NCBI GenBank assembly: GCA_026120185.1
Contig: JANUWF010002208.1
Location: 1,116,001 to 1,180,000, forward strand
Source: Voacanga thouarsii
Taxonomy: Eukaryota > Streptophyta > Magnoliopsida > Gentianales > Apocynaceae
Length of the DNA stretch: 64,000 nt
Direction: 5' to 3'
Each line of letters starts with the position of its first letter. Position 1 is the stretch's first letter. This document shows positions 36,903 through 47,871 of this stretch, in pieces. A program made the translations under genes and the position numbers. The notes under the pieces are model-generated. The model ran no database searches. It had not been told where the DNA came from and saw only the letters and a program-made list of their open reading frames with translations.

Positions 36903-37514
36903 ATGTCCAGAAAAAGATTGAAAGTTGCATTTATCGTCAATGATGCAAAAAGAAGAGCGACATACAAAAACAGGAAGAATGCGATCCTAAAAAAGGTAAG
37001 TGAAATTAGCACCTTATGTGGTATTAGTGCTTGTGCTATTATTTACAGCCCATTTGATCCTGAGCCTGTGGTGTGGCCAAGCATCATGGGAGTCCAACAT
37101 GTGATTTCGCAGTTCAAGAGGCTGCCAAAGAATGATCAAAACCAGAAAATGTTGAATCAGGGGACCTTCTTGAGGCAAAAGCTTGCAAAAGTCAATAAAA
37201 AGCTGATGAAGCAGCAGACAAAAAATCGCGAGAAACAGATCAGTGAATTGATGTTTCAAAGCTTGATGATTGGAAAGAGGGGGCTACAAAATTTGACCTT
37301 GCTTGACCTTAAGGATCTTAGGTGCAAAATCGATCAAACATTGAAGGAAATTGACAGAAGACTCGAGGCTAGAAGTAAGATGGCCACTCTTGAGCAAGTT
37401 GCACAACCTCCTCCAGGCCTACCTCCACTGCAACCACCGACTATCAGCGAAATGAAGCCAATTAGAATTAGATTCCAAGAGCAAAATGATTTTCCTCAAG
37501 AGTTTGGTGACTAG
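36903..37514 (+). CDS. Type I (M-gamma) MADS-box transcription factor, AGL80-like
   Basis: Single-exon gene of 203 codons. Residues 1-60 form a MADS DNA-binding domain (MSRKRLKVAFIVNDAKRRAT, then KNRKNAILKKVSEISTLCGI, CAIIYSPFDPEPVVWPS). The form with IxNDxxRRxTxKxRxxxxLKK and YxPFDPxPxVWPS is that of the M-gamma subgroup with AGL80 and relatives. After it come RLPKNDQNQKMLNQGTFLRQ and two predicted coiled coils (residues 95-165), then a proline-rich tail. Family members act in the nucleus, dimerise with other type I MADS proteins and function in female gametophyte or endosperm development. That role here is inferred from the family. The frame is intact, with no transposon features, and it is the only convincing host gene in the window. 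Binding to CArG-like sites is expected from the domain. Confidence 0.93.
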   Translation: MSRKRLKVAFIVNDAKRRATYKNRKNAILKKVSEISTLCGISACAIIYSPFDPEPVVWPSIMGVQHVISQFKRLPKNDQNQKMLNQGTFLRQKLAKVNKKLMKQQTKNREKQISELMFQSLMIGKRGLQNLTLLDLKDLRCKIDQTLKEIDRRLEARSKMATLEQVAQPPPGLPPLQPPTISEMKPIRIRFQEQNDFPQEFGD

Positions 37515-38979
37515 ATTAGTGTCCCTGTTGAGAATGTGGGGTTTGGTCAGGGAGGGAGGATCTGATCAGAGTGACGTCAACTAATCCGTCAGTAGAATGG
37601 CCTAATTCCTGTTTTCATCATGAATCAACTCATATTGCAGATCCTTAGGGGTTTCTTTAGCGCTTCTCCACATCTCTTTCGGACACCTACATTTTTATTC
37701 TCTTTGACTTTTTTCATTACATTTCTTAGACTCGTGAGTCTCTTATGTCATGTTTGGTCCTTCTATTGGAGATTCAGGCTTTAATAAAACAACCACAATT
37801 CTTTCCTTTTATTTTGAATTCCAATGTTGTCTTGTTCAATTATTAATATTTCACTGTTCCAAACATTTCTGGTGGAAAAATAAAATCTTCCACATGATTC
37901 GTGAAAAAAAGGTTGAGAAATTTTTGCTTCATTTAGTAATATAGAAAAAATAATTAAAAATAGCCTAAGAATTAAGAAAATTGATAAATCTTTAGGTGTT
38001 CCCCATGTATTATTTTTAGACCTGACCCGGTGCAGAATTGAACTGTTGTCGATGATCACAAAATTATTGACTACAGTTCCCAGTTCTGTTTGTAAAGGGA
38101 ACTGTATATTAGGATTTTGGTTTTGTTTCAAGGCTTCTGGAACTAGTGGTTTGTTGCCATCAAGTTCAAAGAAAAGAAAGCCAAATTTGAAATCTAAAAT
38201 GACCTCGCCTTTTTCTTACCAATTATTCCCATAGATCCTTCTTCCCTAACTATTTCACTTGCAGATAAATATGATATTTGTTGGACAAAAATGTGCAATT
38301 CTCCCTACTGAACTCTTCTTTTAGGGCCTCAACCAAGTTTTCACTGATGGTAATACCGCCACCAGCAGACCCCTTATGTCATCATTTCAGCATGAATCAA
38401 CACAACGGGGGAAGAAATCCTTTGGTTCATTACTTCCGCAAAATACTTGAGCCCTGGACATCAAGACCAAATGCTAGCACCATTTTAAAGGAGAATTAGC
38501 ACTCTTTTCCTTTGAGGAAAAATCAAGGCACTTGTAGTACCTCTTTCACTTTTGCCTTGGTCAGAAAATTTTCTAACAAAAAGCCTATCATGGAGGCAAC
38601 TGTAAGGAATTCCTTGCGGTTGGTCTCAGAGGAGGTTCTTTTATCGGCTAGCTTGACAGGAGACATGAGTCAATTCTAAAAAGAAGCTTACATACCATTG
38701 CGGATGAATCGCTTAGGGTATCCTTTGGAATTCCCCTTGCGAATATCGAAGTGAATTCCTGAATTTAAGGTCACAGAAAGCCGCCTTTTCGAGGACTCGT
38801 CTTCTACGACTTTTGTAAAGATTTTAACCTCTTTCAAAAGGGGTCCTCTCTCTCTGTCTCCTCTCACTCCTAATTGGTCAAGCTTTCTGCTCATGCGAAG
38901 TAGGTCCGTTGCATTCTTGTTTTCTGATGCCATCGAGGTCAAGCCGGTTTTACAGCATAAGAGGGATCTTGCTGTTTTT
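37515..38979. other. 3' flank of the MADS-box gene; no gene recognised
   Basis: Short frames on both strands (for example 38688-38942 minus, 84 codons, basic) have no recognised domain. The last 400 bases may belong to the decayed DUF4283-type gene that follows. Confidence 0.4.
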
Positions 38980-39430
38980 TGATAGCTGATGAAATTTCTC
39001 TCATGGTAGCTCCATTTCGGTTCCCTTTTTTGGGGAAATTCCTACTAGGGAAGCTATCCATGGAGGGGTGTTTGAAAGGCTTTCCAGACCATTGGCTTGA
39101 AAAACTCAATTGAGATTGGACGGCTAGACGTCAAGCATGTTTTCATCTGGCCTTCAGTTCAGGAGGATTATTTGAGAATCTGGATGAAGGGATGTTCATA
39201 TCTCCTTGTTTTCCTTATGAAGATCATGAAGTGGACTAAGGATTTTATGGTCACTTCAAATCCATCCATCGTGCCAATCTGGGTTTCCATGAAACATTGC
39301 CTATTTATTTCTTCAAAAAGCCAGCATTAGGGGATCTACAAAAATTAGGGGAGAAATGCCTCATGAATGAGTCAAGAGATGGGCTTTGGTATATTGACAT
39401 GATGATGGTCAATTAAACTGTCAGTGCGTC
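38980..39430 (+). pseudogene. DUF4283 domain relic (LINE ORF1-like), frameshifted
   Basis: Switching between two plus frames recovers a DUF4283 pattern. There is a KFSHG-like start near 38990. LDVKHVFIWPSVQEDYLRIW follows at about 39124, then WTKDFMVTSNPSIVPIWVS at about 39226-39282, then LPIYFFKKPALGDLQKLGE after a frameshift. DUF4283 proteins are common as ORF1 of plant L1-type retrotransposons and in related host genes. No CCHC knuckle or reverse transcriptase follows, since the sequence runs into CACTA 2. It is broken by at least one frameshift and several stops. Confidence 0.6.
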
Positions 39431-40632
39431 TCTATTTTGGCTTGTTGGAGTGGCTCCACAGAAAAGGATAGAGATGGGTATGATTACAGGAGTTCATCAC
39501 ATAGATGCGACAGTGAAGAGAAATTTATCTACATGGCTGCTCTTTCTTAATTGCGAAAATCCCTTTTGCAAGTTACATTGGGGAAAAAAAAAACAAAACA
39601 AAACAGGAAGTAAGGGTTTTATTAGTCAGATAAAAAGGAATATAATCTTTAGAATTTTATAGGGTTAGTCAAGTTTTATTACTTCAGAAAGGATAGTTTT
39701 TTGTACGATAAAAATGAGGATGTAGAATGAACGAAGCTAAAAGAGAAATGCTCTAATAATGTTTTTTTTTTTAATATTAAAACAAAATTGTAACTCTCTA
39801 AAATGGTACTCTCATCTCTCATTGCTAGTTAGTGAATTGTTCTATTTCAAAACATTAAATGCCACTAGAGGAAAAATACATATTTGCGACGGCAAAAAAC
39901 CGTCGCAAAATCATCGCAAATGAGTTTTGCGATGGTTTTCTCCGTAGCTAAAAAAGGCGTCGCTATTCGTGACGGCAAAGTAAAACCGTCGCTGTTTGTG
40001 ACGGCTTTGCGACAGATTTTTTTGCAATGGATTTGCGACGGCCATTTAATTAATGATATAATAATTAAGTTTATAATTATGTTTGCGACAGTTTTGTGAC
40101 GGCCAGTTAGCGACGGTCTTGCGACAGATTTTAAATTTTTAAAAAATTAAGTAATACATTTTTATTTTTAAAAAATTATAGTTTATATTTGCGATGGTTT
40201 TGCAACGGCCTTTTAAATTTTATATAAAAATTAATTATTATAATTTTCTTTTTTAAAAAAGTATTTATTAAACTTGCAACGGTTTTACGACAGCATTTCA
40301 GCGAAGGTTTTGTGACGGACTTTTAATTTTTTTAAAATTAATTATCAAAATTTTATTTTGTTAAAAGTTATTTATTAAATTTGTGACGATTTTGTGACGG
40401 TTTTGAGAGGATTTTGCGACGGCATTTTTAATTTTATAAAAAATTAATTATTAATTTTTTATTTTAAAAAATTATTTATTAAATTTGCGATGGATTTGCA
40501 ATGGTCATCGAAAATTTAAAATTTTACTTATTAAATCAGCTCAGACCCAATCGGGGCAGCCCTCCTACCCCGACCAGAAACCGATCTGGCAGGCCGTCAT
40601 AATCTTCGTCGCTAAAAATTACTGAAATTATT

Positions 40633-40700
40633 TTCGGACTTGGGACTCGAACACGATTTTTTTTGGGGGGAGAGCATGTGCTCCACCACTAGGCTATGTG
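40633..40700 (-). other. tRNA-like segment inside CACTA 2
   Basis: On the minus strand an A-box-like TAGCCTAGTGGTGGAG is followed about 30 bases on by a B-box-like GTTCGAGTCCC, the layout of an RNA polymerase III internal promoter. The anticodon and acceptor stems do not form a clean cloverleaf, and a poly-A run sits where the anticodon arm should be. It is a tRNA- or SINE-derived relic, not a tRNA gene. Confidence 0.5.
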
Positions 40701-40779
40701 AATTCTTGTACTTATTTTCACCATATCTTAATTATATACTATATTTATAATATGATATTTTTTTAGATACATCATATGT

Positions 40780-41225
40780 ACTTATATATATATATATGTA
40801 TATTAGTATATATATATTTATGAATACATACATATATATATCAATTAATAAATACATACATAAACACATATATATATATAAATACATAAATACACATACA
40901 TATAAATATATATATGTATATTTATATATATGTATACATATATATAAATAACTATATGCATATCAACAAATAAAAATTTATATATATACGTCTATATATA
41001 TATACATATATATACATACACACATATATATAAATACATATCTACATAAAAAAATATATTTATATACATATATATATGTCTGTATATATATATACACACA
41101 CACAAACACTTATATATGTGTGTGAATATATATTTACATAGATACGTATATATATATATATATACACACACATACACATATATATATATATGTATATATA
41201 TACACACACATATATATGCATATAA

Positions 41226-41262
<37 letters not shown>

Positions 41263-41400
41263 TATATATATGTATATTAGTATATATATCAATATGTTAT
41301 CTATTAATACATATATATATATATATATATTTATGAATACAGACATACATTATATATATACATATTTATACGTGTATATATATATATATAAATACATACA
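40780..41400. repeat. TA-rich cryptic simple repeat in CACTA 2
   Basis: About 600 bases of TATATA, TACATA and ACACAC runs, able to form many hairpins. It explains all the 60-90 codon frames here on both strands. Confidence 0.93.
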
Positions 41401-41664
41401 TAAAATTTTAAAAATTAAATTTATTATCAGGCTGCCGCAAATCCGTTGCTAATTTGCAAGGATTTTGCGACGATTTTTTTGAGCCTTCGCAATTAGTGAG
41501 GGTTTTGCGATAGCTGTCACAAATCCGTCGCAATTAGAGAGGGTTTTACAATAGCTGTCACAAATCCGTCGTATTTAGTGACAGTTTTCATTGCTGTCGC
41601 AAAGCCGTCCCAATTAGTGACGGTCATGTAGCCGTCACAAATTCCAATTTTTCCCGTAGTGTGC

Positions 41665-42170
41665 TATTCTGCAATTTAGAGTTATTTTTTTTTTGGGGGG
41701 GGGGGGGGGGTTCTATTTAGAGGGAAAAACTAGTGATTCTTTGGAGGCTAGCTATGATCTGTGATTCCACCAAATCTGCTTCAGTTACTCTTGTTTTATC
41801 ATCCAACAAGAGTAAATATGGGTACGGGGAATATCAGCAGTACGGCCCTTCTCAGAGAACTAAACTCGCTTTGCATTTCATTTAACGGCAGAGTTAATTA
41901 ATCAAGCGATTAGGCTTTTGGCGAGATCCTGTACTGCAAAAGGGGAAATTTCTGCACGTGCACGAATGTATAAGTCATTTGCTGTAAAATAACTGTCTTC
42001 ACAGTAATATGCATCCTAATATGTTTTATATATTCTGTAAGAGTGTTGAGCGCTCCCCTCCCAAAAAAAAAAAATAATAATAATAATAATAAATAAATAA
42101 ATAACACAACTTTCGAGTTTTAACCTATAAATTGTAATTTAATGTCTCCACCTAGGTTTTATTCTACTAG
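41665..42170. other. No gene seen; G16 tract
   Basis: Includes a run of 16 G at about 41695-41710 just past the CACTA target site, and a (TAA)/(AATA) microsatellite at about 42072-42104. Nothing coding is recognised. Confidence 0.5.
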
Positions 42171-42473
42171 TACTCCTTCTATTTTAAAATACTTGTTCAT
42201 AAAACATTTTACGACTAATTAAGAGTGTATAAAGTAATGCTACAATTTAGATAAATTTTCTATTCTACCATATTTAAAATACGATAGTTATTAGTTGGTG
42301 AAAATTCTCAAAAACTAAGGAGAAAAAAGAATTTTAGAAAGTTATGTAGTTGACTTAGAATAAATAGAGATAGAATAGAAAGAAACTAATTATTAGTTTT
42401 AGAAATATATACATAAACAAGTATTTTAAAATAAAAAAAAATCATGAATAAGTATTTTGAAACAGAAAAAGTA
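42171..42473. mobile_element. Stowaway-like MITE with TA target duplication
   Basis: About 300 bp with imperfect terminal inverted repeats of about 28 bp (left CTCCTTCTATTTTAAAATAC, right the complement of CTTTTTCTGTTTCAAAATAC). TA dinucleotides sit at both edges (42171-42172 and 42472-42473). Size, AT-richness and a CTCC-type start fit Stowaway (Tc1/mariner) MITEs. It is non-coding. Confidence 0.72.
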
Positions 42474-42726
42474 TTTCTTTTTTTTTATTTTTTTAAACCA
42501 GCAGGTCTTAATTTATTAGGTAAATCAGATTAAAGTGCAAAAGTAATGCTTTCGTTTCTTTTTATGTACTATGGAATGGACGTAAATCTAAACTACACTT
42601 GGAATATTTATCCAATAAATTGCCTTGACCAACTCATCAACTTATCACGTGATTAATCCTTTAATGTTTAAGTGAACATTTGTATTCGGAAAAAGAGTAA
42701 TGCAAGTAAAGGGAAGCTTCTTAGAT

Positions 42727-43010
42727 ACTTTCTCCATTTTCAAAATCATGTCAATTTAGGACATGTCACGTAAAGATTAACAAATTATTAAAATTTATAT
42801 AATTATAATAGAAAAAGAATATTATAACTATAAATAAAAATAAATATCTATTAATTATTTTCATCTATATATTCATTGGGAATGTACAAATTTAATGAGT
42901 AAAATGGTTGAAGGAAGGATAAATTACAAATATAAATAATAAATTTATTCTTGATTTGTGAGATTGACAATTAATACTATTCTCACCATTCCCTATATTA
43001 TGGAAACCCT
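42727..43010. mobile_element. Possible second MITE remnant
   Basis: Begins TACTTTCTCCATTTTCAAAA near 42729, which resembles the first MITE terminus, followed by AT-rich sequence. I could not find a matching right terminal inverted repeat, so this may be a truncated copy or chance. Confidence 0.3.
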
Positions 43011-43248
43011 CCATTGCAAGTCGATCATTAGCCAATGAACAAAATGATAGGTGTTCAGCGTGCTAAAATTGAATACATTATAAGAAGAGCGACGATAGAT
43101 GTACAAAGAATGTTTTTTGGTGCAGAAAGAAAATGAAACAGATGTCCGTTGGACTCGTAGCCATGCACCAAATGTTTCTATTCAAATGTGCATATCCATA
43201 TTTGTTCATACCATAGAATAACAATGTACACATAGGTTTGAGGGTGAA

Positions 43249-43437
43249 TTGCGGTTTCTGAAGCATCCCACGACTGTGAATCAATTAGAAAAAGGTTCAG
43301 AAACCTATCCAGCTCAGATAGTTGCACAATGTTTGGATTCCCTTCCCGCTGTAGGCCAGGAGGTTGACAGGAACTTCGATGATGCTGAAAATGCTGGTAT
43401 TCTTGATTATACACATAGGCAGGAGCAGCAACCCTAG
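43249..43437 (+). other. Short open frame of unknown nature (62 codons)
   Basis: The frame ends in TAG with ordinary amino-acid composition, unlike the simple-repeat frames nearby (for example VAQCLDSLPAVGQEVDRN). It is open upstream of its ATG for several codons. It could be the last exon of a lost gene. The overlapping minus frame (43178-43468) is an alternative, and neither shows a known domain. Confidence 0.25.
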
Positions 43438-43499
43438 TAACTGGCTGACTTGATGTTCGGTGATTCACAGTTTATCTCTTTCCTTTAAATTGTTAAGAG

Positions 43500-44498
43500 T
43501 GCTGAGTATGCTCGTTTTTCAGCAAATCTGAAATTTTGAATTAGTGTGGTGTTGTACTAGATGGAGCAGATAAGGAGTTCTTAATAAAATGAAGGAAAAC
43601 AAGCCTATTACTGCACTGCCAGTTTCTTGTTAATGATGATGTGCAAAATGGAAGACGCTCACAAGATAAGGCTTTTTCACCAGAATCCCTTAGACTTAAC
43701 TTTGAGGCAAAGATTCATAGACAGCCTAGTCATTCAGAGAGGATGAAGATGCCTAAGAGAAAACACCGAGTCTGTATAGCCCTAATACTATAATAGAAAA
43801 TCAAATGATTAATGAAAATTCAAATATAAAAAATGCAATTGTATAATTTTTTTCATTATTGTTTGTTGCTTGGAACTATCGGGTTGATTATTCGAAATCG
43901 AAATTATTCCCATAAACTTACTCATGGCAAGCTTTCAAAACAGAACATAAACCTGAAATTAAAAAACAAAAAAAAAGACATTTCAATAGATCCAATCGAT
44001 ATTTTTCCAATAGCGGATAAACAAAGTAACCTTTGTCATTACATTAATATTAGGGCAAATTTCATATGAATTTTCCTCGAGGAGTTCTTGATACTCCCTT
44101 GCTTTGGTGTGGGTCATAAGAAAATGCATATCTCGGAGTTGTATGTAGACTTGATAAAACGTAGAGAGGATAAATATAAAGACACAGATTTTGCATGTAG
44201 TTTTATTTATGCTAACAAGTTGCTTTTTCCTGCATTAATTATTTAGTTTAATGGTTAAAAATAAAACCATTTTTGGCACTTACACACATAGCTAGGTTTT
44301 GCCAAACTGAATGTGCAAAATGCAAAAGCCAAATGCAACAAAACTATTTAGGCACGAAAATGGAAAGGATTTAGCAGCAACAAACAAGATACAAATACCA
44401 AAAAAAAGTCCCTCTAAAGTCTACCTTTCATCACCCTAAAAATTTTCCAAAAGATACAGTATTATCCTCAAAATTTTCAAGTTCTTAGTTCCAAAAGA
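43500..44498. other. No gene seen
   Basis: AT-rich. A 78-codon plus frame at 43833-44069 has no recognised family. Confidence 0.4.
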
Positions 44499-44848
44499 TA
44501 CAAAGAAAGGTGTCGGTGGAGAAGAAAGGAAGAGGGAAGGCAGAAGAAGGCACAAATCGGACAAACTGGATGTTATTGGGCCGAAATAGAGAGTATAATT
44601 GAAGGTGAAATTCCAACAAATTGTCTTATGGGTCCCAAAATGGGTACCATTTATAATGTTTTGATGATTTCGAATTTTCACGTGAAAGAAAAGATAAATA
44701 TTATACTATTTGTTAATAGTGAAGAACATGAAATCATTATTTAATAGACAAAAAAAAAATTGAAATTTGAAAAGAAAATAATATAAAAATATTATAATAT
44801 TATGAATCAAATTTGAAAAGAAAAATTGACAGAAAATATGATAATAAG
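44499..44848. repeat. 350-bp dispersed repeat (copy 2)
   Basis: Copy of 29126-29474, here outside any defined transposon. The left end joins unrelated sequence at TACAAAG and the right end stops at ATAATAAG. Confidence 0.92.
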
Positions 44849-45269
44849 CAGTTGGATCGCTAATTTGATATGTCTATCATTGTAAATGTTTTAGATTTTG
44901 GGCATTTTTATAGAGGTTATGTGGCAAAATATTTTTGATTACTTTCCAATTTTGTCATAATATTTTTTTAAAAATAATTTTAACAAGTCTAATAGCTAGA
45001 TCGATACTATAATATGCCTATCTTTATAGATGCGTTAGGTTTTAAGCATTTTTAGGGAGATTGTGCTAGATTTTGTAGTAAAATATATCGATTACCTTCA
45101 AATTTGGTTTGAAGCATTATTTTTGAAAATGCATTAGGTTTTGTGCAAATTTATAAATATTACACTACACTATATGGAAAAATATATCTGATTACCTTCA
45201 AATTTTATCATAATACTATTTTCAATAATTTTATCAAAGCTAACGATTGAATCATTAATTTGATATGCA
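44849..45269. other. No gene; internal near-repeats
   Basis: Three worn repeats of a roughly 130-base unit (pattern ATTTGATATG..TATCTTT..GATTACCTTCAAATTT) can be followed by eye. The nature is unknown. Confidence 0.4.
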
Positions 45270-45791
45270 TATCTCTGTGTGCATACACACACGTACAAAA
45301 ACTATGTAAGGGTATATCTATATGTGTATTTGATGTGCGTGCGTGAATGCATACAAATGTATACACTATTTATATCTGTAATATCTATATGTATGTATGT
45401 GTATATATGTATATTTATATGTACATCTATATATATGTATTTGGTATGTATATGGTGTGTGTATATATCTATATCTATATATGTATATGTATCTGTATAT
45501 ATGTATGTCTATATATATTTTTATACATGAATGTATTTTGTGTGTGTATATATATATACACACAAAAATACATTCATGTATAAAAGTACATATAGACATA
45601 CATATATACATATATATAAAATATGTATGTGTGTGTGTGTGGGTCTATATGTGTATCCATATATGTATGTATACACATATGTATATCAATATATATGTAT
45701 TTTGTATGTGTGTACATGAATGTAGCTAGTATTTTTGTGTATTCATATATATGTAGATATATTTGTGTTTATTTAAGCATATATGTATGTT

Positions 45792-45835
<44 letters not shown>

Positions 45836-45930
45836 TATGTATGTATATATATATGTATATGTATATATGTATATATATGTATATATATATATATCTATGT
45901 ATGTATTAGAAATATATATATACATATATA
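45270..45930. repeat. TATG/TA-rich simple repeat with long palindrome
   Basis: About 660 bases of TATGTA/TATATA/TGTGTG runs. A near-perfect inverted repeat spans 45495-45610 (arms of about 58 bases meeting at 45552/45553). All frames here are chance. Confidence 0.92.
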
Positions 45931-46289
45931 ATTTTTTTTCTAATCAATTTTTATGTAAAAATAATGAATAAAAATAATGATATAATTAATCGCATATAAA
46001 CTTTTAAAATTATCTAAATGTACAAAATAATTTATAACATTCGATAACGTTGTTTTATAGAAAATTTAATATAATTATTATATTTTTTATAATATTAATG
46101 TTTTACAAATTAAAAAAAATACTGAAAATAGATTAAATAATAATAAAGGATTAGACCAATCAATTGTTTACATGGACCATTCCAGTAAGTAGCTTGGATC
46201 TAGTGTGGCTCGTCCATTAAATTTTGGTGGTCCCCAAAATTTTATTTTTTAAAATACTTTGGCAAGGAATTTTTTTTTTTTGGTCACCA

Positions 46290-46785
46290 TTGACCCAATT
46301 AGCTATGAAATTTTTTGTATTGCTGAGGTAATTTTATTGCCACTAACACTTTTAAGCAATGAAATTTTTTGTATTGGCGAGAAAAATTTTTGTCGCTAAA
46401 GATAATAATATTTTCTACCATAAAATTTAATTTCTTATATTAAATTATATTTTTTGTGAAGTGACGAAACTTTTTGTTGCAAAAAATAATCATTATCGAC
46501 AAAGTGAAGACTTTTAGAGACAAATATTGTTTAGTTTTAGAGGAAAAGTATTTCCTGGCTAAAAGTTATGGCTTTAGTGAGGAAACAAATTTCCTCGCTA
46601 AAGACCCCCTTTGGCAACAAAACCAAAAGTTTTATTGCCAAGACCTTTTGGTGAAAGGGCTTCACTGATGAAATGGCGACGAAATGTTTTTGCTCGCTAA
46701 AGGTCTCCATTGACTCTTTAACAATGAAATTGGCACTTTTAGCATCAAAACTATTTTATCGCTAAAAGCCAATCTTCTTGTAGTG
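46290..46785. mobile_element. Right end of a third CACTA element
   Basis: Read inward from 46785 the terminus is CACTACAAGAAGATTGGC, followed by repeated units of TTTAGCGA(T/C)AAAA type in both orientations back to about 46290. No matching left end was found, so this is a truncated element. The 64-codon frame at 46474-46668 is a product of the repeats. Confidence 0.75.
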
Positions 46786-46880
46786 TAATGTCTTCAATGA
46801 CTTTCCCTTCCTATCAGAGGGGAGAATACATGCTGAAGTGGAGGGAATGGTAACCCTTTTGATTTATTTTGGTTGTATAT

Positions 46881-47396
46881 TGTTGAGAAAATGAAGAAGA
46901 GGACCAATGAAACTCAAACTACTTTTATTAATATAACACACAAGATTTTACAATACAAGACTTTTCTCACACAACAAGACTTAGTGCTCTTTGCCTAATG
47001 TTTTTGCTCACCACTCGCACCACATAGATACTATTTGCCTAACACCCATGCATACAACATACTTCATATGTCATGGATACAAAGCACTAGGAAGCCATCT
47101 ATTTATAGATATCTTGAGGGAAAGTCTGTGAAGCTTGAAGGTTACAGAATAGTGGTGTCTTTTCTCCAAGTTGCAACTTCAAATTGCAGATTTTTCCCCC
47201 TTTTAAATTTGTTGTTTGTTCCTTTCAAGTTGGCTATGGATTTTTCTGGATCTCTAGTTTTTTTTTTCTTTCAAGTTGCAACTCGAAGTCTCTTGTAAAA
47301 AATGGTGGCTACAAGTTGCAACACCATCTTCTAAAGATTTTTCCTTATGGCGGTTGTGAAGAACTTTCTGGAAGAGAACGCATTATTATCTTCACA
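46881..47396 (-). mobile_element. 3' LTR of a copia element (516 bp)
   Basis: On the minus strand it begins TGTGAAGATAATAATGC directly after a polypurine tract (GAGGGGGAG at about 47397-47405) and ends CTCAACA at 46881. Short length and position after RNase H mark it as the 3' LTR. Confidence 0.85.
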
Positions 47397-47871
47397 CTCC
47401 CCCTCAATGACTACTTTTCCATAGTGCATTACGTGAAATTATACCGAGTTGCCATTGAATTTCTTCAAGCTTTACACCATTAAGGATTTTGCAAAAAATA
47501 TCTGCAATTTGTTCCTCAATCTTTATGTGCTTTATTTCAATTTGACCACATAATACTTTTTCTTGCACAAAGTGATGGCGAACCTCCATGTTTTTGGTTC
47601 TTGCATGGAATATTGGATTCTCTGCTAAGCGTATTGCTAATATTGTACGACCTTGTCCACTAGTTGATGGAGATCTTCCAAAACCTGTAGTAGCTATGAA
47701 TATTCTTGAGCTACCATTGCTACTACACGATATTCTACCTCTATACTAGATAATGATTTAGTTGACTATCTTTTACTGCACCATGAGACAACTCCTGATC
47801 CAAGACTAAAAATATATCTAGTAGTTAATCATCGTGTATCATAGTCGCCAGTGTAGTGAGTAAGATAATAT
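47397..47871 (-). pseudogene. Copia RNase H C-terminus, stops and frameshifts
   Basis: Near 47760, minus-strand reading gives QSTKSLSSIEVEYR, the worn form of the copia RNase H motif (usual core SSxEAEY). Near 47590-47404 an open frame gives EVRHHFVQEKV and IKHIKIEEQIADIFCK, the standard copia C-terminus before the LTR. Stops lie between them. The rest of pol is missing, cut at 47872 by a Tekay-like LTR. Confidence 0.85.

Larger units (their letters stand above)
39863..41661. mobile_element. Complete small CACTA element (1.8 kb), TSD TGC
   Basis: The left end is CACTAGAGGAAAAATACAT at 39863 and the right end is TTTTTCCCGTAGTG ending at 41661. Perfect 3-bp duplications TGC are at 39860-39862 and 41662-41664. 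Both sides carry dense subterminal arrays of GCGACGG/CCGTCGC units (39895-40520 and 41430-41640). The middle is a TA/TG-rich simple repeat. No transposase is encoded, so it depends on an element elsewhere. Chance frames of I/Y/C/V come from the simple repeat. Confidence 0.92.

Noticed and set aside
39895..40520. CRISPR-like array of short repeats
   Set aside because: The GCGACGG units are irregularly spaced, in both orientations, and sit inside CACTA termini in plant DNA.
40633..40700. A true tRNA gene
   Set aside because: A and B boxes are present but no cloverleaf can be formed and a poly-A run replaces the anticodon arm.
40992..41452. Frames of 60-90 codons rich in I, Y, C and V on both strands
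   Set aside because: They are translations of TA/TG/AC simple repeats in all frames and have no real composition or homology.
43833..44069. Organelle-derived coding fragment
   Set aside because: The lysine/isoleucine-rich frame recalls plastid genes but I could not match it to any specific one.
45279..45971. Several overlapping 60-110 codon frames
   Set aside because: All arise from the TATGTA-type simple repeat, and overlap in several frames and both strands.
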